From contig QEUM01000004.1 in the NCBI GenBank assembly GCA_003577165.1, positions 372,001 to 436,000 on the forward strand: 64,000 nucleotides of DNA. Direction: 5' to 3'. The notes beneath the pieces are model-generated. The model was not told the origin of the DNA. It worked only from the letters and a program-made list of their open reading frames with translations, and did no database searches. Below, one piece after another: positions 53,280 through 61,314 of the stretch. The position numbers were made by a program, and so were the translations under genes. This DNA comes from Armatimonadota bacterium. GTDB taxonomy: Bacteria; Armatimonadota; Fimbriimonadia; Fimbriimonadales; ATM1. Each line of letters begins with the position of its first letter. Position 1 is the stretch's first letter.

Positions 53280-54110
53280 ATGAGCGAAAGTGGAGATCGA
53301 CATAAAGAGATCTTGCAGGAGCCGTCCTTTCCCGAGCCGTTCAAGGTTCTAAAGGAACTCTTCGAAAAGGCGCGGGCGAAGGATGAGTTTGAATTCGGTT
53401 GCACCCTCCTGCGCATCCGAGGATGCCAGGATGCAGGCTGGGATCCGCTTATTGAAAGCGATCACCTCATTCATCAGACCGTCGCTTTCTTGAACAGTCC
53501 AATTGACGAGCTTTTTCGCAGACGGTTAATGCTCTTCCTGTACTGCCACCTCTGCGAGATGGACGAAATGTACCGCATCGTCGCGAACATGATTCGCGTG
53601 TGCCAAGGCGAGCGATACCATATGGATGCCGTCAACACCGGAGGCAAACTTCCAAAGGGATGGGACAGAACCTACGACTGCATGGGTGACGCTCTTCGAG
53701 TTTCCCGCCTTGCGCGTGACGCTGGTTTTGATGCCGTGGGCGACATTTTTGAATCGGCTCTGATTCGCCCAGTACGGAACGGCTTCTTCCATTCCCAGTA
53801 CACGCTGTTCGACGACGAGTTCCGGCTCACAAACGCTCCACCCCTTTCAGGCAAGGGCCTGAAGATTGGCTATGTTGACGAAACGGGTGCTCCCTACAAC
53901 ACGCAGACATCGATCGTTCCGTTCGAGTGGCTCGTTCCGCGCATTCAGCTTGCCATTAACACCGCTCTGGCAGTGATGAACCTCGTCACGGAATCTAGGC
54001 GCAGCTACAGGGAATGCAAGAAAGTTCAAGGGCGAATGGGGCACGATGGCGGATACGTCGAGCTAACGTTACTTGCCGATGAGAACGGGCTCTATGGATT
54101 CCAAGGATGA
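53280..54110 (+). CDS. Putative HEPN-like protein of the cassette
   Basis: 276 residues from the ATG at 53280, with AGGAG just upstream and seven bases after the methylase stop. It is soluble and largely helical. The segment SALIRPVRNGFFHSQYTLFDD carries R166-N167-x3-H171, the R-N-x3-H motif of HEPN RNases. A conserved-looking helix LFRRRLMLFLYCHLCEMDEM precedes it. No other domain is recognised. Codon use is more AT-rich than in the methylase. Position suggests an effector or accessory role, but this is inference. Confidence 0.6.
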   Translation: MSESGDRHKEILQEPSFPEPFKVLKELFEKARAKDEFEFGCTLLRIRGCQDAGWDPLIESDHLIHQTVAFLNSPIDELFRRRLMLFLYCHLCEMDEMYRIVANMIRVCQGERYHMDAVNTGGKLPKGWDRTYDCMGDALRVSRLARDAGFDAVGDIFESALIRPVRNGFFHSQYTLFDDEFRLTNAPPLSGKGLKIGYVDETGAPYNTQTSIVPFEWLVPRIQLAINTALAVMNLVTESRRSYRECKKVQGRMGHDGGYVELTLLADENGLYGFQG

Positions 54111-54128
54111 GGTTAGAGGACGAGAGGT

Positions 54129-55502
54129 ATGGACTTATTTACACCCAAGGTTGACGCGACTCGCTTTCATCCGAATTTCAGGACCATTGCGGAAGATGCC
54201 CACTTTGAACCTGTCCGAACGGTAATAGGTGAGTGGGCCGACGGCTTTCCGGACCGCGATGGGAACTTTGTAATTGAATTCCAGACGAGATTTAACCAAC
54301 AGCTATGGGAGCTGTACCTGCACAAGGTCTTTAACCAGGCAGGCTTCGCGCCCAGTTATGATTTCCCGTCACCAGACTACGCGATCACCGTTGGTGGGGC
54401 CAATCTCGTCGTTGAGGCTACAACCACTCAGGCTGCTGCTGGCACCTCGCCGGAGTGGCTGCGCCACATCAGCGAAATTCGCCCCGGGCACAACGATCTG
54501 ATGTTTCACTATGCCACCGTCCGGTTTGCTAATGCCTTCTCTTCAAAGCTGGCGAAGATTCGGGAATCCTACCTCTCCCTGCCGCACGTGACGGGAAAGC
54601 CAATCATCTTGGCCATCGGGCAGTACGAGCAGCCACTGTTCTTCCTTTGTGGGCACATTCCGGCCCTCAGAGTCCTCTTCGGCTTAGACGAACCACTCTA
54701 CATATGGCACGAACGAAAAGTTGTGATAATCGGAACGGCCAGCAGAGAGCGGGAACTTAAGCGCTTTGACGCTCCGATTGACTTGGGAATCTTTAGAGAT
54801 GAACGAGCGAAGGAGGTCAGCGCTGTGCTCTGCTCTGCTCTCGTCACCACAAGCAAGTGCCAGGCGCTCAGTCCTGTCCCCAATCCGGATCTGTTCTTCT
54901 TTGCGGTCCGATTTGACTCACAGGGGAACTCTGTGTTTTGCGGGGGGCCGAAGGGAAGCTACGTCGAATCACTCGTTGACGGCCTTCACCTCTTTATTAA
55001 TCCGCATGCCGAATACCCAGTTGATCCGCAACCCTTTATTGAAGCGGGGATCGCAGTTCATACCCTCACCGCACGTCCACCAAGCTACGATTTCATTGCT
55101 CCCAAAGGAACTCTCTCGACCCGGACGGCCATTACTCTCAGGCCCTCAGATTCACCGAAGGCAATACCCCTGCCGGAGCGTCCGCCTCTGCCTGCCATTA
55201 CCCCTTGGCCCGACCGCGAGTTGGTTCGACAGCCTAGTTCGACCTTTCTTTGCGACGAGGAGTATCTGAGCCACTACAGGGGATGGACAATCCATGTTGC
55301 CCGCGACCGAGAAGATCAGGATTGGTACGGTCAGGCAGTTGAACGGCTCGTCACCTCAGTGCATGGCATCATCGAGGCGAACCGTTACGAGGTTCGGAGC
55401 ATACCTCCGGTGTCTAGCCAGCCGTCCAAGGAGACTGCCTTGAATCTGTTGGCTGGCGAAATCGACAAGTCTGTCGTCGAGCACAAGGCGTCAGAGAGTT
55501 AG
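54129..55502 (+). CDS. Putative PD-(D/E)XK-like nuclease of the cassette
   Basis: 457 residues. A candidate nuclease core near the N-terminus reads QLWELYLHKVFNQAGF with E61, then SPDYAITVGGANLVVEATTT with D83 and E96-A-T98. The order E...PD...(V)E-x-T matches a PD-(D/E)XK fold of the restriction type, though Thr stands where Lys is usual. The rest is a mixed alpha/beta region with LFFFAVRFDSQGNSVF and no known motif. It lies 18 bases after the HEPN-like gene. If the fold is correct, this could be the restriction partner of the adenine methylase. Confidence 0.55.
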   Translation: MDLFTPKVDATRFHPNFRTIAEDAHFEPVRTVIGEWADGFPDRDGNFVIEFQTRFNQQLWELYLHKVFNQAGFAPSYDFPSPDYAITVGGANLVVEATTTQAAAGTSPEWLRHISEIRPGHNDLMFHYATVRFANAFSSKLAKIRESYLSLPHVTGKPIILAIGQYEQPLFFLCGHIPALRVLFGLDEPLYIWHERKVVIIGTASRERELKRFDAPIDLGIFRDERAKEVSAVLCSALVTTSKCQALSPVPNPDLFFFAVRFDSQGNSVFCGGPKGSYVESLVDGLHLFINPHAEYPVDPQPFIEAGIAVHTLTARPPSYDFIAPKGTLSTRTAITLRPSDSPKAIPLPERPPLPAITPWPDRELVRQPSSTFLCDEEYLSHYRGWTIHVARDREDQDWYGQAVERLVTSVHGIIEANRYEVRSIPPVSSQPSKETALNLLAGEIDKSVVEHKASES

Positions 55503-55509
55503 TGAAAAT

Positions 55510-56661
55510 GTGACAGCCCAGGCAATGAAAATCGAACTCAAGAACATCACCGTCCGCGACCTGGTCGAGGGGTACGTGGACAAGCAGGAGGAGGGCGTGC
55601 GCGGCTATGCCGGCAAGCTGAACATCCGCCCCGCGTACCAGCGCGAGTTCATCTACAAGGAGAAACAGCGCAACGAGGTCATCCACACCGTCCGCAAGAA
55701 CTTCCCGCTCAACACGATGTATTGGGTCGTGGCGGGCGAGGGCTTCGAGTTGATGGACGGGCAGCAGCGCACGATCAGCATCTGCCAGTACGTTGGACAA
55801 CTGGGTCCCGATGGCACGTACATCGGCGAATTCTCGGTGGAATGGGACGACGGCAAGCCGCGCTACTTCCACAACCTCACCCCTGGGCAGCAGAACCAGA
55901 TCCTCGACTACGAGCTCTTCATCTACGTCTGCGACGGCGAGGAGAGCGAGAAACTGAAGTGGTTCGAGATCATCAACATCGCGAGCATCAAGCTGACCAA
56001 CCAGGAGCTGCGCAACGCGATCTACACGGGTCCTTGGCTCGCTGACGCCAAGCGGTGGTTCAGCAAGACCGGCTGCCCAGCCTACAGGGAGGGAGAGAAG
56101 TACGTCCGAACAGACGGTGATCACGCGGTAAATCGGCAGGGTCTGCTGGAAACGGCAATCAACTGGATCAGCGGCGGGGACATCAATGGCTACATGAGCG
56201 CGCACCAGCACGACGCCGATGCCCAAGAGCTCTGGCAGCATTTTCAAAACGTGATCAACTGGACACGGGTGGTGTTTCCAAGCTACCGGAAGGAGATGAA
56301 GGGGTTGGATTGGGGCAGGTTCTACCGCGAGCACGGCCAAAGAAGCGACTTGAACGCCGCAACTCTCGAAGCCCGAATCAAGAAACTGCTCGACGATGAT
56401 GAAGTGCAGAGCAACAAGGGAATCTATGAGTACCTGCTGACCGGCAATGAGAAGACGCTGAACCTGCGCGCCTTCGACGACAAGATGAAGCGGAAGGTTT
56501 ACGAACAGCAAGGCGGTGTTTGTCGGGCGTGCAGGAAGCCCTTCGATATCGCGCAGATGGAAGCCGACCACATCGTGCCCTGGCACAAAGGCGGAAAGAC
56601 CATCCTTGAGAATTGTCAGATTCTGTGCATGATCTGCAACCGAACCAAGGGCGGACGGTAG
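55510..56661 (+). CDS. DUF262 (ParB-like) plus HNH endonuclease protein
   Basis: 383 residues from the GTG at 55510; an ATG at 55525 is an equal option. The N-terminal DUF262 domain has RPAYQREFIYKEKQRNEVI and the diagnostic GFELMDGQQRTISIC (D-G-Q-Q-R near 83). The C-terminal HNH nuclease reads CRACRKPFDIAQMEADHIVP, WHKGGKTILENCQILCMICNRTKG with the zinc cysteines and the catalytic histidines. DUF262-nucleases include GmrSD-type enzymes acting on modified phage DNA. It starts eight bases after the preceding stop, closing the cassette. Confidence 0.85.
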   Translation: MTAQAMKIELKNITVRDLVEGYVDKQEEGVRGYAGKLNIRPAYQREFIYKEKQRNEVIHTVRKNFPLNTMYWVVAGEGFELMDGQQRTISICQYVGQLGPDGTYIGEFSVEWDDGKPRYFHNLTPGQQNQILDYELFIYVCDGEESEKLKWFEIINIASIKLTNQELRNAIYTGPWLADAKRWFSKTGCPAYREGEKYVRTDGDHAVNRQGLLETAINWISGGDINGYMSAHQHDADAQELWQHFQNVINWTRVVFPSYRKEMKGLDWGRFYREHGQRSDLNAATLEARIKKLLDDDEVQSNKGIYEYLLTGNEKTLNLRAFDDKMKRKVYEQQGGVCRACRKPFDIAQMEADHIVPWHKGGKTILENCQILCMICNRTKGGR

Positions 56662-56674
56662 CCCAGCAGCCGGG

Positions 56675-56708
56675 TGGGGCGTGCAGGTTCGACGAGGCAC
56701 GGCCGCGC
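56675..56708. repeat. 34-bp direct repeat, right copy flanking the cassette
   Basis: Identical to 51950-51983 in the same orientation, 13 bases after the last gene of the cassette. The similarity continues imperfectly to about 56730. Confidence 0.85.
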
Positions 56709-56742
56709 TTCGCTTGACCGTGGCACCCGCGCGATGAGCCGC

Positions 56743-57348
56743 TCAAAACCTGACGCCAACGAAATAGCCTGAACTCTCGAAGCTTGCCAAGTAGTAACCC
56801 ACGATTACGTTGCCGATTCTATGCGTGATGTACGGATGCACGTCATGTCCGTCTATCTGAAGGCCGAACGCCCAGGAGCCCTGAGGCTCGAACTTGATCC
56901 CCCCCACGCCGTGAACGTGGTCTTCGCTGGACCGGACCGCGATCCCGACATACACATTCAGCTTTCCTTCCGGGACGGCGAAGTTCTTCTCGCTGGTCGC
57001 GAACACGCCTGGGTTGCCTGTCGTGATGCTCTGGATGCCAAATCCAATCTTAAGGTTCGGCCGCGATGGAGCCTCCTCGATCAGCACGTAATTGCCCAAA
57101 ATGCGAACGGCGTTCTGCTTCCAGAGATACGCGAGCCCCACTTGCAGACGGGGTCCGGGGCGATGCCATAGGAAGGACTCGCCTTCCGTCAGGCTGCCAG
57201 GAACCCAAACTGTGTCCAGCGTCCACTTGCTGTCGGGGGCCGCACCGGCCCCTGCCGCTCCAGCGGGTCAAATGGGTCAGCCGGGCGACTGCGTTTGGGC
57301 TACGGCAAGGGCCGGCGCCGTCGCTAACAGCCACAAGAGCGGCCGCAT
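56743..57348 (-). pseudogene. Barrel-like secreted protein with two in-frame TGA codons
   Basis: The frame from the ATG at 57346-57348 encodes a clear signal peptide (MRPLLWLLATAPALAVAQ, then TQSPG). It meets TGA at codon 24 (57277-57279) and again at codon 27 (57268-57270). It then stays open in the same frame to 56743 and reads an outer-membrane-barrel-like chain (SKWTLDTVWVPGSL, PGPRLQVGLAYLWKQNA, a final YFVGVRF). The stops fall in a Pro/Gly/Ala linker, so two nonsense changes of Gly codons would explain them. Only a GTG at 57141 could start the rest. It begins two bases after the MerR-thioredoxin stop. Confidence 0.6.
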
Positions 57349-57350
57349 CC

Positions 57351-58007
57351 TCAGTCGATCCTCAACTTTGCGATCGCCTCTTCCAGGCTGGGAACGCCGC
57401 AAAACACGCGCTCGCCGTCCTTCCAGATGCACGGCGCTAGGTTCACCCCCCGCTCTTTCGCCTCAGGGCCGTCGGCGGTAAGGACATTAACCTCGCAGCC
57501 GCAGGTCGAAACCGCCTCATTGACGATTCGCACCGCCTCGTCGCAATTCGCGCACCCGGCGGTGAAGATTTCGATGGTGGATTTGCTCATGGTTTTCTCC
57601 TTGGATGAAGGCAGCGCGGCAGTCTCGAGGATCGCACACAGGCATTCCGATCGCGGCAACCGTCCTTCCCGCCAGGCCGCCAGTTGGGATTCCAACCGCC
57701 GACGCAGCAGGGAAAGCTCCGTAATCTCTTCGCCGATTTGCATCAGGCGCGACTCGACAATCTTCGCGACTTCCTGGCACGGCTCCGGTTTGCCCTCGAT
57801 CGCTCTCAGCAAAACCCGGATCAAGCGCAAAGGGAATCGCTGCCTCTTGGCCGCAACGATCAGCCGCAGCCGCGTGAGGTCGACTTGAGAATACTCGCGG
57901 TAGCCAGAATCACGGGTCTCGGGCTTCAGCATGAGCCCCTGGCGCTCGTAAAAGCGCAGAGTTGACACACTTACGCCAGCAGCCTTCGCCACCTCGCCGA
58001 TCTTCAT
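57351..58007 (-). CDS. MerR-family regulator fused to a thioredoxin-like domain
   Basis: 218 residues. Residues 1-70 form a MerR winged helix (MKIGEVAKAAGVSVSTLRFYERQGLM), then a dimerisation helix to about 115 and a cysteine-rich tip (EPCQEV, SECLCAIL) that could bind a metal such as mercury, zinc or copper. From residue 140 a second domain reads TIEIFTAGCANCDEAVRIV and VSTCGCEVNVL, a thioredoxin/glutaredoxin-like fold with a GC-x-x-C site. An ATG at 57588-57590 (residue 140) has AAGGAG eight bases upstream, so the C-terminal domain can also be made alone. A secreted protein gene follows at once. Confidence 0.82.
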   Translation of the reverse strand: MKIGEVAKAAGVSVSTLRFYERQGLMLKPETRDSGYREYSQVDLTRLRLIVAAKRQRFPLRLIRVLLRAIEGKPEPCQEVAKIVESRLMQIGEEITELSLLRRRLESQLAAWREGRLPRSECLCAILETAALPSSKEKTMSKSTIEIFTAGCANCDEAVRIVNEAVSTCGCEVNVLTADGPEAKERGVNLAPCIWKDGERVFCGVPSLEEAIAKLRID

Positions 58008-58292
58008 CTCCTAGCCAGTCTCCACTATGAACCATGGTGCGGAGTCAAGCCCCCAAGGCAGGTTCTTTTGCATTATCGTCAGGTTGGCGGATTCGAGTGC
58101 GTCCGAGTGTGACGCGCGCGAGTTTCAGGATCTCCTCGTAGTGCGCGGACAGATTCCGTGGGAGCAGAGCACTGTAGAAGTTTGCTCTTGAATCCGTGCG
58201 CCCCGCATTGCGGACAGCCGGGGGCACCTCGCGCGCGGGTCACAGTTGCACGATGAACCTGCTGACTGGCTTCGCGCGGCTTACTTGTCGAG

Positions 58293-58781
58293 TTATGCCT
58301 TTCGCTTCAACTTAAACGTAACCGTGCCCGCTTCTTTGCCGTCGCTGTAGCCGATCCAATCGCTCTCCATCGTGTCCTCCGAGAGAATGCGTATGCGCGC
58401 GGCGTGGATGTGCATGTCGGTGGGCTTCATGTTGGAGCCTTTCAGGAACTCGAACTCGAGCGCCTTGCCACTGCCGGGCTTGTAGATCATCGTGGGCTGA
58501 TTGCCGGCCGCGCAGTAGTGAGTCATGATGAGATTTGCGCCGTCCATGTGATAGATGCTGACCATCTCCGTCGGCGTGCCGGGCAATTGAGTTTCGATCA
58601 GGGCGGTTCCTCCACCCGTGAGGCGATAGATGACCTGATTGCCGCCGGCTTCTTTGCTCTCTTCCCAAGTGCCGACGAGTTTCTTGAGTTGCTCGAAAGC
58701 CTCTTTCGGCGTGGGGCCCTTCGGGCCCGCGAGAGCGGTGACGGCAAGCAGAAGAGCGACGGCAGAGGCGATTCGATGCAT
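58293..58781 (-). CDS. Small secreted lipocalin-like protein
   Basis: 162 residues. Signal peptide (IASAVALLLAVTALAGP), then a single small beta-rich domain with LVGTWEESKEAGGNQVIYRL, TGGGTALIETQLPGTPTEMV, YHMDGANLIMTHYCAAGNQP and TMIYKPGSGKALEFEF. The 'LTHYCAAGNQPRM' pattern is common in uncharacterised calycin-like secreted proteins of many phyla. The function is unknown. It is divergent from the large repeat-protein gene. Confidence 0.75.
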   Translation of the reverse strand: MHRIASAVALLLAVTALAGPKGPTPKEAFEQLKKLVGTWEESKEAGGNQVIYRLTGGGTALIETQLPGTPTEMVSIYHMDGANLIMTHYCAAGNQPTMIYKPGSGKALEFEFLKGSNMKPTDMHIHAARIRILSEDTMESDWIGYSDGKEAGTVTFKLKRKA

Positions 58782-59046
58782 GGCGGGAGGTTATACCAGG
58801 GGGTGGACGCGGGCGAATCCGGGCACGCGTATGGTGCTTCGGGGGCGAGAGGCCGGCATTTTTGCGGGTTCTCTATTAGCGCGTTCCCGCCGGGGCGTTC
58901 CTTTGTTGGACAATAGACTGCAGGAAGTCCCGGTAGGGAGAGGGTCGCACGGCAGTCATCAGGCAGACGAGCGGGCGCACCCCTTCTTGCGATTCGGGCC
59001 AGACTTCGCATCCACAAATCCACAAACACTCATTTGAGGGAGGGAC

Positions 59047-61031
59047 ATGATGAGATCTCTGACATCTCTTATTGCGATCGTATGCCTTGGCGTTTTGGTA
59101 CTCGTTTTCTTCCACAGTCCCGTGCGGGGCGAAGACGTCGTCGTTCTTTCGGGTCGCGTGCAGGGGGATGCGCCCGAAGGGAAATTTCCTGTGGCGTTTC
59201 ACTTTTTCGACAAGGGGAACCGCGCCCTCGTGCACCGAGTTGCCGGGGAGTTGGTGGTTCACTCCGATTCGTACGAGATTGCCTTGCGGCCTGGCCCGTT
59301 GAGCAGCGGGGGCGAGTTCTATGTGATGGCCACTTCACCAGAGGTGGAGTTGGATTGGTATCAGGGTCAACCTGCTGAGGCTTGGGGCCTCGTTCGCTTG
59401 CAGCCTACGAGCCCTGGGATTCCGCAGACTGGCCATGTGAACGTCAGCGGCACGCTGATCGCTGGCGCGATAAAAACGAATGCGTTTCAGATGGCCACGG
59501 GCGCTTCGGCGGGGCGCGTTCTCACCTCGGATGCTTCGGGGAACGGGATGTGGCAGGAGCTTCCTCCTCCGTCAGGCGCAGCGGGGGGGATTTGTTAGGG
59601 TCATATCCTAACCCGTCGGTAGATGGACTGCAGGGTCGCGCGGTCGCGAGCACGGCTCCCACCACCGGACAGGCGCTGAAATGGGACGGCAGCGCGTGGT
59701 CGCCTGGCGCTGATCTGCGAGATTCCTTTTGGCAGGCGGCGGGACTGGACATCTTCTACGCCGCGGGCGAGGTGGGGATTGGCGTCAGCCTCCCTCTTTA
59801 CCGCCTTCATGTTGAAACAAGCACCGGAAGTCGCGCCATCTTCGGAGATCATACGGGCACCACTGGCCTTAACTACGGCGGCAGGTTTGAGAGCGCCAGC
59901 ACATCGGGCCTCGGGGTCTTTGGCTGGGCAACCGCCACCACCGGCACCACCTACGGCGTGCACGGGCAAAGCGCCAGCACATCGGGCATAGGCGTTTCTG
60001 GCACGGCAACCGCCACCGGCACCGGCACCACATATGGCGGAAGGTTCCAAAGCGACAGCCAAAATGGCAGGGGCATTTACGGGGTGGCAACCGCGACCGG
60101 CGGTACCACCTACGGCGTCTATGGGTCAACCCCCAGCACATCGGGCAGTGCCGTGTTCGGCTTTGCATCAGCCACCACCGGCTTCAACTACGGCGGGAGG
60201 TTTGAAAGCGACAGCACATCAGGTCGAGCCGTCTTGGGCTGGGCAACCGCCGGAACCGGCTCCACCTTCGGCGTGTGGGGGATATGCGAGAGCACCGCGG
60301 GCATAGGCGTCCTCGGCGAGGCGAATGCCACCACCGGCACCAACTACGGCGGGAGGTTTGAAAGCGCCAGCACATCGGGCCGAGGCGTTTACGGCGCGGC
60401 AACTGCCACAAGCGGCACCACCTTCGGCGTGTATGGGGCAAGTGCCAGCCCTTCGGGCTTTGGCGTGTATTCAGTTGGAGACTTCGCTGCGACTGGCACG
60501 AAGTCGTTCCAGATCGACCACCCGCTGTGGCCGGAGACCCACTACCTCAATCACTTCTGCACGGAGGCGCCGGAACCCCTCAACGCCTACAGTGGGAACG
60601 TGGTCACCGACGCACGGGGCTATGCGACGGTGCAGTTGCCGGACTACTTCGATTCGATCAACCGTGACTTTCGCTATCAACTTACGGTGATCGACGACAG
60701 CGATGACTTCGTGTTGGCGAAGGTGGTGCGCAAGATTCAGAACAATCAGTTCGTGATTCGCACAAACAAGCCGCGTGTCGAAGTCTCGTGGGAAGTGAAG
60801 GGCATTCGCAACGATCCCTATGTTCGGAAGTACGGGTACGAGACCGAACAGGAGAAGGAGGACGAGATCAAGGGCAAGTACCTCCATCCCGAACTATACG
60901 GAATGCCGAAGCAGTACGGGATTCACTACCTGCCGGACGCGGACGATGAGAGGCTCTCCGATCAACGACGTTCGAAATCTCCGCAGACCAATCGAGGACC
61001 GAGGACGACCAAGTCGCCTAAGGCGCGCTGA
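59047..61031 (+). CDS. Secreted Gly-rich repeat protein, interrupted by a poly-G frameshift
   Basis: Frame 1 starts at 59047 (RBS GAGGGAGGG) with a signal peptide (TSLIAIVCLGVLVLVFFHSP) and reads through TSDASGNGMWQELPPPSGAA to TAG at 59596-59598. In the -1 frame the same protein continues GGDLLGSYPNPSVDGLQGRAV to 61031. The switch point is the run of seven G at 59583-59589; one more G would give a continuous 661-residue protein. The middle has eight repeats of about 26 residues, alternating GGRFES and GVxG types. The last 180 residues form a conserved tail beginning SFQIDHPLWPETHYLNHF. It may be a surface or adhesion protein, phase-variable at the G-run, or a sequencing artefact. Confidence 0.75.
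59871..60500 (+). repeat. Coding tandem repeats, about 78 bp units, eight copies
   Basis: Each unit encodes the pattern (N/T)(Y/F)G-(G/V)-...-S-x-S-T-S-G-x-G-V-x-G-x-A-x-A-T-x-G-T. Odd units carry GGRF(E/Q)S after the aromatic-Gly, even units carry GV(H/Y/W)G, so the true period is a two-unit block of about 52 residues. Confidence 0.8.
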
Positions 61032-61042
61032 CCTTCGGGTTC

Positions 61043-61073
61043 GAGGGGCCGGCGCCATCGGCGCCGGCCCCTC
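61043..61073. terminator. Intrinsic terminator after the first repeat-protein gene
   Basis: A perfect 14-bp stem GAGGGGCCGGCGCC / GGCGCCGGCCCCTC with loop ATC, 12 bases after the stop codon at 61031. No clear T-run follows on the plus strand. Confidence 0.6.
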
Positions 61074-61314
61074 GGCCGGAGGCGGCCTGAGTGCGGCTCG
61101 GCCCTGCGCCCACCAGGGTGCGGGGCCAGAATTTTTGCTGGTTCTCTTGTGAATTAATCTCGCCCGGGCCCTGTCTCGTTAAATAATTGACGGCAAGAAG
61201 TTCCGGGAGGGTGGGCTCCGATGGCAAGCCTTCAGGCAGGCTCACCTTCTCCATCCACAAGATGGCGACTTCGCATGTACAAATCCAAAAACACTCATTT
61301 GACGGAGGAATTTG

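Noticed and set aside
52019-53416. 465-codon minus-strand frame opposite the methylase
   Set aside because: Mirrors the methylase codons; it shows no protein family character and ends in the repeat region.
55414-56700. 428-codon minus-strand frame opposite the DUF262-HNH gene
   Set aside because: Antisense to a gene with two well-known domains; Val/Leu/Asp-rich shadow composition.
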